A DNA stretch of 64,000 nt, from contig JADJMH010000006.1 in NCBI GenBank assembly GCA_016709675.1, positions 1 to 64,000 of the forward strand, in the 5' to 3' direction. The position numbers and the translations under genes are program-made. Source of the DNA: Candidatus Accumulibacter proximus (lineage in GTDB: Bacteria > Pseudomonadota > Gammaproteobacteria > Burkholderiales > Rhodocyclaceae). The notes under the pieces were generated by a model, which searched no databases, was not told where the DNA came from, and was given only the letters and a program-made list of their open reading frames with translations. Of this stretch, positions 50,201-59,274 are shown piece by piece (the stretch's first letter is position 1; each line of letters begins with the position of its first letter).

Positions 50201-53200
50201 ATGGCTGCCATCGAGCTTTCCAACATCGCTGTCGGCATGGGGGGCTTCGTCATCAATGGTGAGTGTGCGGGGGACGTAGCCGGCTGGAGCGTTGCCGGTG
50301 CCGGGGACGTGAACGGCGATGGGCTGACCGACCTGATCGTGGGAGCACCCAGCTATTTCGGGAGCGGCCGCGCAGCCGGTCATAGTTATGTCGTTTTCGG
50401 CAAGACCGGAAGCAGTGCCATTGATCTAACGACGATTGCCGCCGGTAGCGGCGGTTTCATCATCAATGCCCAGTGCGCGGATGACCTCAACGGCTTCAGC
50501 GTGTCTGCCGCTGGCGACCTCAACGGCGACGGCTTAGCCGATCTGATGATCGGGGCAAGCAAGAGCGACCCCCCGGCGGGAAACAATGCCGGACGGAGCT
50601 ACGTCGTCTTCGGCAAGAGCGACGGCAGCGCCATCGAACTGTCGACGATCGCTGATGGCAGTGGCGGGTTCGTCATCAACGGTCAGTGGGGCGGTGAGTA
50701 TAGCGGCAGCAGCGTTGCTGGCATTGGCGACGTAAATGGCGACGGCGTGGCCGATCTCATCGTTGGTGCGCCCCTCTTTAACCGCAGCTATGTCGTCTTT
50801 GGCAGGACGGGAAGTGCTCCCATAAACCTCTCGGCGATCGCCAACGGTAACGGTGGCTTTGTCATCGACGGCCAGGGCCAGAGTGGTCGGACCGTCGGCG
50901 GTGCAGGCGACGTCAACGGTGACGGACTGGCTGACGTAATCATCGGTGCTCCGTTCAGCGACTCCCTCACCGGCATCAACGTTGGGCGGACCTATGTCGT
51001 GTTCGGTAAGACCAGTACCGGCGCGATCCATCTCTCGGAAACCGCTAGTGGCAGTGGCGGCTTTGTCATCAACGGCCAGTGCACCAAAGACTACAGCGGG
51101 ATTAGCGTAGCTGGTGCTGGCGATGTCAACGGCGACGGGTTGGCGGACCTGCTCGTGGCAGCCCCGTCCGGCGACCCCCCGGCGGGCATCGATGCCGGGC
51201 GCAGTTATGTCGTCTTTGGCAAGACTGGCGGCAGCCCTGTCGATCTGTCTGCCGTGGCGGCGGGAAATGCTGGCTTCGTCATCAATGGTGAGTGTGCGCA
51301 AGACTTTAGCGGTTCAAGCGTAGCCGGGGCGGGTGACATTAACGGCGACGGGTTAAGCGATATGATCCTTGGCCTGGTTTCCTTGGTGCCCGCCTATTAC
51401 GCCGAGCGCAGCTACGTCGTTTTCGGAAAGACCGCTGGCGCCGCTGTCGAACTCGCGGACGTTAGAAATGGCAGCGGCGGCTTCGTCATCAATGGGCAGT
51501 GTGGGGGCGAATACACTGGAAAGAGCGTCGCGGGTGCTGGCGATATCAATGGCGACGGTCTTGCCGACCTTATCGTTGGAGCGCGTGACGGCAGCCCTAC
51601 TCCCGGCAACACGAATGCCGGCCGCAGCTACGTGATCTTCGGCAGCACCAGCGGTGCCTTCGCGCCGAGCGCTGTCGATCAGTTCGGTACCACCGGCAAC
51701 GACACCATGACGGGCAGCGCCGCTGCCGAAACGCTGGTCGCCAACGCTGGCAACGACACGCTGATTGGCAACGGTGGCGCCGACGTACTCCACGGTGGTG
51801 CCGGCGACGACAGCTTCGTGCTCAACGCCAGCGATATCGCCGCCCTGATCGCGGGCGTGAGCAGCGGCAGTTACGCCCGTATCGACGGCGGCACCGGTAT
51901 CGACACGATCGTCCTCACCGGTGGTGGCTTATCTCTCGACCTGACCACCATCGCCAATCAAGGCGGCAGCATGCCGGGCAGCCAGTCGCGAATCGAATCG
52001 ATTGAACGTATCGACCTAACCGGCAGCGGCAACAACACGTTAACGCTGGGCGTCGGCGATGTGCTCGACATGGCCGGAATGAATCTGTTCAATAACGGCA
52101 ACGGCTGGGCAGGACTCGGCGCCTTGGTCCAAAAACACCAGATCGTCATCAACGGCAATTCCGGCGACCTCGCCACAGTCAATGGTTCCTGGACCGACGC
52201 TGGCAGCACGGTCAGCAACAATGGCCACAACTACGCCGTTTACAACGCCAGCGGCATTGCCGCGCAGCTGTTGATTGATACGAACGTGACGAGAAACATC
52301 AGCAGCTCGCGACCCCCGGTAGAGCTCTCGGCCCTCGCCGCGGGAACTGGCGGCTTCGTCATCAAGGGTGAGTGCGCGGGTGACCAAAGCGGCTTCAGCG
52401 TCGCGGGTGCTGGGGACATTAACGGCGATGGCTTGGCCGATTTCATCGTCGGGGCTCCCGAGAGTGACCCTGCCGCGGGCAGCAATGCTGGACGCAGCTA
52501 TGTGGTCTTCGGCAAGCTCGACAGCGCTCCCGTTGAGCTGTCAGCGATCGTTGCTGGATCCGGCGGGTTTGTCATCAATGGCCGCTTCGCAAACAATTTC
52601 AGTGGCTGGAGCGTTGCTGCTGCTGATGACATGAATGGCGACGGCTTGGCCGATGTGGTGGTGGCAGCGCGAGGTGCCGGGTTCGCGACGGGTGGGCTCA
52701 GCTATGTCGTGTTTGGCAAGACGGATACCGCTGCTATTGACCTCTCGGCAATTGCCGATGGTAACGGCGGCTTCGTGCTCAAGGGGCAGACAAACGAAAG
52801 CCACCAGAGCGTTGCCAGCACCGGTGACGTCAATGGCGACGGATTGGCCGATTTGATCGTCGGAATAACAATGGGTTTCCACCACAACTGGCGCGGCTAC
52901 GTTGTCTTTGGTGGAACCGCTGCCGCTCGTGTTGATCTCTCTGCGATTGCCGGTGGCAGCGGCGGGTTCCTGATCAATGGTGCGGACGAGTCGACTGACC
53001 TGATCAGCGTTGCTGGCGCCGGCGATTTCAACGGCGACGGTCTTGCCGACTTGATCGTCGGCACCTATAGCGAAAGTATCAGCTACGTCGTCTTCGGCAA
53101 AACAGGAGGCGGAACCGTCAACCTGACGGATCTGGCCAATGGGAGTGGTGGCTTCGTCATTGATGGCCAGTATTCCGGGCATAGCGGCATCAGCGTTGCA

Positions 53201-56200
53201 GCGGCGGGCGACGTCAACGGCGACGGCCTCGCCGACGTCATAGTCGGTGATTATGGCAGCCCGATCTTTTCCAATCGCGCGGGGCACAGCTATGTCGTTT
53301 TCGGCAGGACAGGCAGCGGTGGCGTAGACCTCTCGACGATTGCCACCGGCGCAGGCGGCTTCGTGATCAACGGTCAGTGCGCATATGATTACAGCGGCCA
53401 GAGCGTCGCCGGCGCCGGCGACATCAACGGGGATGGGCTGGCCGACCTGCTCGTCGGGGCTCCCGGGAATCGGGTGAGCGGTGCCGGTCGAAGCTATGTC
53501 GTCTTTGGCAAGACCGATAGCAGTGTAGTCGATCTGTCGGCGGTTGCGAGTGGCAACGGCGGCTTTGTGGTCAATGGCCAGTGTGCGGGTGACGCCACCG
53601 GCTACAGCGTCGCCGGCGCCGGCGACATCAACGGCGACGGCCTGGCCGACCTGATCATCGGTGCAGCCTACAGCGCCACTGCGGCCGGTCGCAGCTACGT
53701 CATCTTCGGCAGCACCAGCGGCGCCTTCGCGCCGAGTGCCGTCGATCAACTCGGCGGCTCCGGCAACGATAGCCTGACCGGCACCGCTGCCGCCGAAACG
53801 CTGGTCGCCAATGTCGGCAACGACACGCTGACCGGCAACGGCGGCGCCGACGTCCTCTACGGCGGTGCCGGTGACGACACCTTCGTGGTCAACGCCAGCA
53901 ACCTCGCCGCACTGGCCAGCGGCGTCAGCAATGGCCAGCTGGCGCGGATCGACGGCGGCAGCGGGCTAGACACGCTCGCCCTGTCCGGCAGCGATCTCGT
54001 CCTCGACCTGACGGCCATCGCCAACCAGGGTGGCAGCACTCCCGGTAGCGCGTCGGGGCTCGAAGCGATCGAACGGATCGACCTCACCGGCAGCGGCAAC
54101 AATACCCTCAGACTTTCGGTCGGCGACGTCGTCGACCTCACCGGCATGAACCGCTTCAACAACGCCAGCGGCTGGAGCGACGGCACGTACGACCTCGCCG
54201 CCGGTGGCGCCAACAGTGCCGGCCCCGAGCGACGTCATCAGTTAGTGGTCGTCGGCGATGCCGGCGACGCGGTAAACCTGAGCGACGCAGCAGCCTGGAT
54301 CAACGCCGGAACTGTCAGCAATAGCGCTCAGGCCTATGCCGTGTATAACCACCGCGGCGCAGCAGCCCAGATCCTGATCAGCAGTGCGCTCAGGGTCTCT
54401 CCGATCGGCAGTCCGCCCCTCTACGTTACCGGTACCGCCCAAAACGATTCCCTCACTGGGGGCACCGGCAACGACATTCTCGACGGACTGGCTGGTTCCG
54501 ACACGATGGTCGGTCTGACCGGTGACGACACCTACGTTGTTGATGTACCGGGAGACTCCATCAGCGAGAACTCGGACGAGGGTACGGATCAGGTCAACGT
54601 CCTTTTCGCAGCCGGCGGCACCTATACCCTGACGGCCAACGTCGAGCACGCGGCCATTGTTAGCGCCGTACTCGGCGTTAACCTCGTTGGCAATGCCCAG
54701 AATAATGCGCTCACCGGTAACGCCATGACCAACACTCTCTCGGGCCTGGCCGGTAACGACACCCTCGACGGCGGCGACGGCACCGACAGCCTCGATGGCG
54801 GTCTCGGCAACGATACCCTCCTCGGCGGTCTCGGCAACGACACCCTGGTCGGTGGCGACGGTGACGACTGGCTCGATGCCGGTACCGGCGTTGACCTCGT
54901 CGACGGCGGCGCCGACAGCGACACGCTGATCGTTCTGGGCGATTTCGCCGATTACACCGTTACCCGGCGGAACGAAACCGACACTCAACTGGTGAATGCC
55001 GTCACCGGCGAAGACATCACCGTTCGCAACGTCGAATCCGTCACCTTCCTCGACGGCGCCCGCTCGCTGGCCGATATCCTGCTCAACATCATTAGTGCCT
55101 ACAACGACTCAATCGTCGGCACCCCCGGCAACGACCTGCGCGACGGCCTGGCCGGTAACGACACCCTCGCCGGCCTCGCCGGCAACGACACCCTGATCGG
55201 CGGCACTGGCGCCGACCGCCTCATCGGCGGCGCCGGCGACGACACCTACGAAATCGATGTCGCCGGTGACCTCATCGTCGAACAGAACGCCGGAGGCACC
55301 GATCAGGTCAATATCAACTTCGCCGCCTCCGGCGGCTACACCCTGGTCGCCGAGCTCGAACACGCCACCGTCACCGCCGCCGCGGCGATCGCCGTCAACG
55401 TCACCGGCAACGAACTCAACAACCGCCTCACCGGCAACGCCGCGGCGGATACCCTGATCGGTCTCGCCGGCAACGACACCCTGATCGGCGGCGCCGGCAG
55501 CGATACGCTGGTCGGCGGCAGCGGGGACGACGAGTACCAGATCGACGTCGCCAGCGACGTCGTCACCGAAGGCCTCGGCGAAGGCATTGATCTCGTGAAG
55601 ATTGCCTTGACCAGTACCGGCAGCTACACCCTGACCGCCCACGTCGAGAAGGCCCTCGTCACCTCACCGGGCGACAGCTTCGCCGTCCATGTCACCGGCA
55701 ACGCGCTAGCCAACACCCTCACCGGCCACGCCGGCGCCAACAACCTCATTGGCCGCGACGGCAACGACACCCTCGATGGGCGCGGCGGCAACGACACGCT
55801 CGACGGCGGCCTCGGCAGCGACACCGCCATCCTCGCCGGTGTCCTCAACGACTACGCCATCAGCCGCCCGTCGACGACGCAGACCAGCCTCACCCATCTG
55901 CCCAGCGGCCAAACGGTTCTGATCAGCCACATCGAGTTCATCACCTTTACCGGTGACGCAAGCAGCAAGACACCGGCCGAGCTGATTGCCCGGATCAGCT
56001 CGCCGGGGAACGACACGCTCATCGGTACCGGCGACGACGATGCCCTCGCCGGCGCGCTCGGCAACGACAGCCTGATCGGCGGCGCCGGCAATGACGACCT
56101 GCAGGGCGGCGATGGCAATGACGCCCTGAGTGGTGGTGTCGGCAACGACACCCTCGATGGGGGTGCCGGCAACGACACCTACCAGTTCGCCATCGGCGGC

Positions 56201-57100
56201 GGCGACGACGTCATCAACCAGAACGACCCCCTCGCCGGGTCGATCGACACCGTCGAACTGGCCAGCCCGATCGGCGATCTCAGCACCGGCGAAACCACGC
56301 TGACGCGCGACCCGCACAGCGACGACGACCTGCTGATCACGGTCACTTCCGGATCAGACGGTGCCGAAGTCGTCGATCACCTCGTCGTCCATGATTTCTT
56401 CAGCAACGACCTGGTCAATCTCGGCGGCGCCATCGACCAGATTCGCTTCCTCAGCAACGGCAGCCTCCTGACGCAGGCGCAGATTTTTGCCGAATTGCTC
56501 AAGGGAACCAGTGGCGACGACTGGTTGCGCGGTTACGCCCACAGCAACGACAGCATCGCCGGTGGCGCCGGCAACGACACCCTCGCCGGCGCCGCCGGCA
56601 ATGACACCTTGAGCGGTGGTCTGGGCAACGATTCGCTGTCGGGCGACGCCGGTGCCGACCTGCTCGATGGCGGCGCCAGTGACGACCAGGTCTCTGGCGG
56701 CGACGGCAACGACACGCTGAGCGGCAGCGGTGGTAACGACACGATCTCCGGTGGGGCCGGCGACGATACGCTCAGTGGTGGTGACGGCACGGACCAGCTG
56801 AGCGGCGGCGTGGGTGCCGACCGCTTCGTCTTCGACACCGCCGACGCGCTGTCCCATGCCGATCTGATCACCGACTTCGTCAGCGGCGTCGACCGGATCG
56901 CGCTCAAGGCAACCATCTTCACGGGGCTCGGCGCCGTCGGGGCGACGGTCGGCCTGAGCGATCATCTGACCTACGACAGCGGCACCGGCGCGCTGGCCTA
57001 CGATGGCGACGGCGCGGGTCCCGGCGCCGCGGTGACCTTCGCGACGCTGGGGGTGGGAACTCATCCGGCCACGCTGGGCCTGGACTTCCTGATCGTTTGA
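50201..57100 (+). CDS. FG-GAP/RTX giant exoprotein, intact
   Basis: This 2,299-residue open frame is the only one of the five giants without any frameshift or insertion. It starts MAAIELSNIAVGMGG with GGGGGA upstream. Two blocks of seven FG-GAP repeats (50201-51640 and 52315-53710) are each followed by the RTX/linker domain (IERIDLTGSGNNTLTLGVGDVLDMAGMNLF). Then come RTX blocks with DTYVVDVPGDSISE and DTYEIDVAGDLIVE spacers, GSDTAILAGVLNDYAISRP, DTYQFAIGGGDDVINQND, and the C-terminus ADRFVFDTADALSHADLITDF ending DFLIV. Calcium should bind the DxNGDGxxD loops and GGxGxDxUx motifs. It is probably secreted by a T1SS. A third OGT gene follows after 74 bases. Confidence 0.92.
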   Translation: MAAIELSNIAVGMGGFVINGECAGDVAGWSVAGAGDVNGDGLTDLIVGAPSYFGSGRAAGHSYVVFGKTGSSAIDLTTIAAGSGGFIINAQCADDLNGFSVSAAGDLNGDGLADLMIGASKSDPPAGNNAGRSYVVFGKSDGSAIELSTIADGSGGFVINGQWGGEYSGSSVAGIGDVNGDGVADLIVGAPLFNRSYVVFGRTGSAPINLSAIANGNGGFVIDGQGQSGRTVGGAGDVNGDGLADVIIGAPFSDSLTGINVGRTYVVFGKTSTGAIHLSETASGSGGFVINGQCTKDYSGISVAGAGDVNGDGLADLLVAAPSGDPPAGIDAGRSYVVFGKTGGSPVDLSAVAAGNAGFVINGECAQDFSGSSVAGAGDINGDGLSDMILGLVSLVPAYYAERSYVVFGKTAGAAVELADVRNGSGGFVINGQCGGEYTGKSVAGAGDINGDGLADLIVGARDGSPTPGNTNAGRSYVIFGSTSGAFAPSAVDQFGTTGNDTMTGSAAAETLVANAGNDTLIGNGGADVLHGGAGDDSFVLNASDIAALIAGVSSGSYARIDGGTGIDTIVLTGGGLSLDLTTIANQGGSMPGSQSRIESIERIDLTGSGNNTLTLGVGDVLDMAGMNLFNNGNGWAGLGALVQKHQIVINGNSGDLATVNGSWTDAGSTVSNNGHNYAVYNASGIAAQLLIDTNVTRNISSSRPPVELSALAAGTGGFVIKGECAGDQSGFSVAGAGDINGDGLADFIVGAPESDPAAGSNAGRSYVVFGKLDSAPVELSAIVAGSGGFVINGRFANNFSGWSVAAADDMNGDGLADVVVAARGAGFATGGLSYVVFGKTDTAAIDLSAIADGNGGFVLKGQTNESHQSVASTGDVNGDGLADLIVGITMGFHHNWRGYVVFGGTAAARVDLSAIAGGSGGFLINGADESTDLISVAGAGDFNGDGLADLIVGTYSESISYVVFGKTGGGTVNLTDLANGSGGFVIDGQYSGHSGISVAAAGDVNGDGLADVIVGDYGSPIFSNRAGHSYVVFGRTGSGGVDLSTIATGAGGFVINGQCAYDYSGQSVAGAGDINGDGLADLLVGAPGNRVSGAGRSYVVFGKTDSSVVDLSAVASGNGGFVVNGQCAGDATGYSVAGAGDINGDGLADLIIGAAYSATAAGRSYVIFGSTSGAFAPSAVDQLGGSGNDSLTGTAAAETLVANVGNDTLTGNGGADVLYGGAGDDTFVVNASNLAALASGVSNGQLARIDGGSGLDTLALSGSDLVLDLTAIANQGGSTPGSASGLEAIERIDLTGSGNNTLRLSVGDVVDLTGMNRFNNASGWSDGTYDLAAGGANSAGPERRHQLVVVGDAGDAVNLSDAAAWINAGTVSNSAQAYAVYNHRGAAAQILISSALRVSPIGSPPLYVTGTAQNDSLTGGTGNDILDGLAGSDTMVGLTGDDTYVVDVPGDSISENSDEGTDQVNVLFAAGGTYTLTANVEHAAIVSAVLGVNLVGNAQNNALTGNAMTNTLSGLAGNDTLDGGDGTDSLDGGLGNDTLLGGLGNDTLVGGDGDDWLDAGTGVDLVDGGADSDTLIVLGDFADYTVTRRNETDTQLVNAVTGEDITVRNVESVTFLDGARSLADILLNIISAYNDSIVGTPGNDLRDGLAGNDTLAGLAGNDTLIGGTGADRLIGGAGDDTYEIDVAGDLIVEQNAGGTDQVNINFAASGGYTLVAELEHATVTAAAAIAVNVTGNELNNRLTGNAAADTLIGLAGNDTLIGGAGSDTLVGGSGDDEYQIDVASDVVTEGLGEGIDLVKIALTSTGSYTLTAHVEKALVTSPGDSFAVHVTGNALANTLTGHAGANNLIGRDGNDTLDGRGGNDTLDGGLGSDTAILAGVLNDYAISRPSTTQTSLTHLPSGQTVLISHIEFITFTGDASSKTPAELIARISSPGNDTLIGTGDDDALAGALGNDSLIGGAGNDDLQGGDGNDALSGGVGNDTLDGGAGNDTYQFAIGGGDDVINQNDPLAGSIDTVELASPIGDLSTGETTLTRDPHSDDDLLITVTSGSDGAEVVDHLVVHDFFSNDLVNLGGAIDQIRFLSNGSLLTQAQIFAELLKGTSGDDWLRGYAHSNDSIAGGAGNDTLAGAAGNDTLSGGLGNDSLSGDAGADLLDGGASDDQVSGGDGNDTLSGSGGNDTISGGAGDDTLSGGDGTDQLSGGVGADRFVFDTADALSHADLITDFVSGVDRIALKATIFTGLGAVGATVGLSDHLTYDSGTGALAYDGDGAGPGAAVTFATLGVGTHPATLGLDFLIV

Positions 57101-57131
57101 GGAAGCGGCGCCTGGGCACGGGAGGCGGGAC

Positions 57132-57154
57132 GCGGCGCCCGGTTGGGGCGCCGC
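57132..57154 (+). promoter_or_regulatory. Hairpin between RTX giant and OGT copy 4
   Basis: Arms gcggcgccc (57132-57140) and gggcgccgc (57146-57154) pair perfectly around ggttg. The stem resembles 19820-19844 but is two pairs shorter and has a different loop, so the pairing is kept while the sequence drifts. Confidence 0.5.
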
Positions 57155-57174
57155 CTTCAGAAGGCGCGACAGCG

Positions 57175-58602
57175 ATGAGCAACCACCAGGATCCCGACGG
57201 CACCCTTTCTGACAGCCCGCCGGCCGACGCCACCAAGCTCTGGCGACAACTGCGCGCTTCCCCCCGGCAGGCGAGCGTGTGGCTCGAACTTGCCCGCGAC
57301 TATCGACGCCATGCCCTGCCCTGGCAGGCCGGCCATGCCGCCCGGCAGGCGCTGCGCTGCGACCCGGCCATACGACCGCAGCTCGACGCCCTGGACCTTG
57401 GTCCCTGGCAGGATCCCGCAGCCGGCGACGCGCAGCTCGGCCGGCCGACGCTGCCACAGGCCAGCGCCCTGGTCGAGCAGTTCTCGGCGAGAACGCAAGC
57501 CTGCCCCGGGGACTGGCTGACCTGGCTGTATCTCGCCCGCCTGCACGAACTGCCGCCGCTCGCTACCCGCGAGCCGACCGCGCCGGCGGCGGCTTCGACC
57601 GCCCACGCCGAGGCGCTGGCACGCGCCACGGCGCTCGAAGCGATCACCGGCGAAACTGTGCACTGGCTCGGCGTCTGGCGCCTCAACGCCGGCGATGCCG
57701 AAGGCGCCGTCACTGCTCTCGCCCGCCTGGTCGACGTCCGCCCCTTGCGCCACGGTTCGATGATGTATCTCGGCGAAGCCTTGCTGCGCATCGGCAACGT
57801 CGCCGCCGCCGAGAAAGCCTTCAGCCGCGCCTCGCTCTCGGCCAACCCCGACTTCCTGCTCAACCTCTCGGCGCGGGTCTATGCGCACAACTACTGGCAG
57901 GAAGCGATTGCCGTCCTCAACAAGGCGCTCGCGCTGCGCCCGCAACACGTCCCGACCTGGCTCGCCCTGGCCCGCATCCAGTCGGAGGTCTATGCCCTGG
58001 CCGACTGCCGCGCGAGCCTCGACCGTCTCCAGGCGCTGGCGCCCGCGCACCCGGAAGCGACCCTGCTTGCCGCCGGCCTGCACGGGCGGATGGGCGATGC
58101 GCGGGCCCACCTCGCCGCGCTGCAGGCCGCCTATGCCAGCGGCGACCCGCTGTCGCGTCTGGCTTCCAGCGTGGCGATGACCGCGCTCTACCACGACGAC
58201 CTGCCACCGGCCGACGTCGCCGCCCTGCATCGCCGCCTGTGCGCGCCGATCGAAGCGGCGGTGGTTGAGAAGACCGACTTCCCGAACCCGCGCTCGACCA
58301 CCCGGCGCCTGCGCATCGGCTACGTCACCGGCGACCTGCACCGGCAGCACCCGGTCAATCTCTTCATGCTGCCGGTACTCCAGCGTCACGACCATCGCCG
58401 CTTCGAGATCGCCATCTACCACACCGGCCACATGCACGACGCCTACACCCGCCAGGCGAGAAGCTCTGCCGATCGCTGGCTTGAAGCGGCGGCCCTCGAC
58501 GATGCGGCGCTGCAGCAGGCAATTCTCGCTGACGAGGTCGACATTCTCGTCGACCTCGCCGGCCACCGCGTCGCGCCGCCTCGGACTGTTTGCTCTGCGC
58601 AG
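57175..58602 (+). pseudogene. GT41 glycosyltransferase (copy 4), C-terminally truncated
   Basis: MSNHQDPDGTLSDSPPADATKLWRQLR begins a near-identical copy of the OGT at 19865: the full TPR part and the catalytic start LRIGYVTGDLHRQHPV, to DILVDLAGH. At about 58566 two bases are missing compared with copy 1 (ggccac-cgcgtcg), and similarity ends at about 58602 where a transposase remnant begins. The frame continues meaninglessly to 58878. DPTPYNGGTTTLQALWMG and the rest of the donor-binding half are lost, so it cannot be catalytic. Confidence 0.85.
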
Positions 58603-58604
58603 CG

Positions 58605-58843
58605 ACGCGATGCTTGGACGTTGAAAGACCTCCCCCGCGATTACGACATTCCACATCGCCTGCCCCGGATAGTCGTCTCTGCCCTTCGCCCGGCGGGCTT
58701 CCGGTGCCAGCATCAGCACATCGTCCGGCAGGTAATCGAGCCCAACGACAAGCGGTCGAGGTCGGAAGGTCGGAGCAGCTTTCGACGTTTTCCCAGGAAA
58801 ATAGCCGGGCTTCCGGAACATGGGCCATGGAGCTGCTCACGAG
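58605..58843 (-). pseudogene. Transposase N-terminal fragment (DUF772/IS1182-like)
   Basis: On the minus strand the start reads MAHVPEARLFSWENVESCSDLP in one frame and continues in another as LVVGLDYLPDDVLMLAPEARR, GRDDYPGQAMWNVVIAGEVFQRPSIASLRR. This resembles the N-terminus of DDE transposases with the RDDYPxxxMWNxxxAGxVFQHPSxxSLRR signature. The catalytic part is absent; it joins the truncated OGT at about 58602, so this IS or its deletion destroyed that gene. Confidence 0.6.
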
Positions 58844-59274
58844 GACCTGAAAAGCATGTTATTATCATAACAAGGTAGGCCTAACCCCATGTGAACGCGA
58901 TAGTTTATGGCGTCCTGTTCGAAAGACATGTGGCGGGGTGAACATTGATGCCCTTCGCATGAACGGCTGCCGACAGGTCGAAAACAGACGCCAAGCTGGG
59001 GAAGAAGTTTCCGCCCCTCCTGCAGCCCAGCAGTGGCAAGCGTTTGTGAGGAGCGAAAATGACTCTTCTTTCGAGCAGCTTTTTGCGGCGCCGGCAGGTC
59101 TTTGGCATCCGCCGGTGATCGCTAGTGTCCCAGCTTCAGTTGCGAGGACGAAGTCACCCTGCAGTGCCGACCTAATCAAATTGACACCCCCTGAGCATCC
59201 CTATACTCTCGCTGAGACCGTGGGATTTCCCGTCCTTTCCTCCTGGTATCGTGGTTCCGAAGAAGAGGTGTCCA
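58844..59274 (+). other. Intergenic region before the RTX lipase
   Basis: No supported gene. It starts with an AT-rich dyad tgttat-tatc-ataaca (58857-58872), unusual for this GC-rich region and possibly an IS end, then sequence of no recognisable type, and ends with a promoter and the AGAAGAGG ribosome binding site of the gene at 59275. Confidence 0.4.
59181..59207 (+). promoter_or_regulatory. Possible promoter of the RTX lipase
   Basis: A consensus TTGACA (59181-59186) is followed by TATACT (59202-59207). The 15-base spacer is short, so activity is uncertain. Confidence 0.45.
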
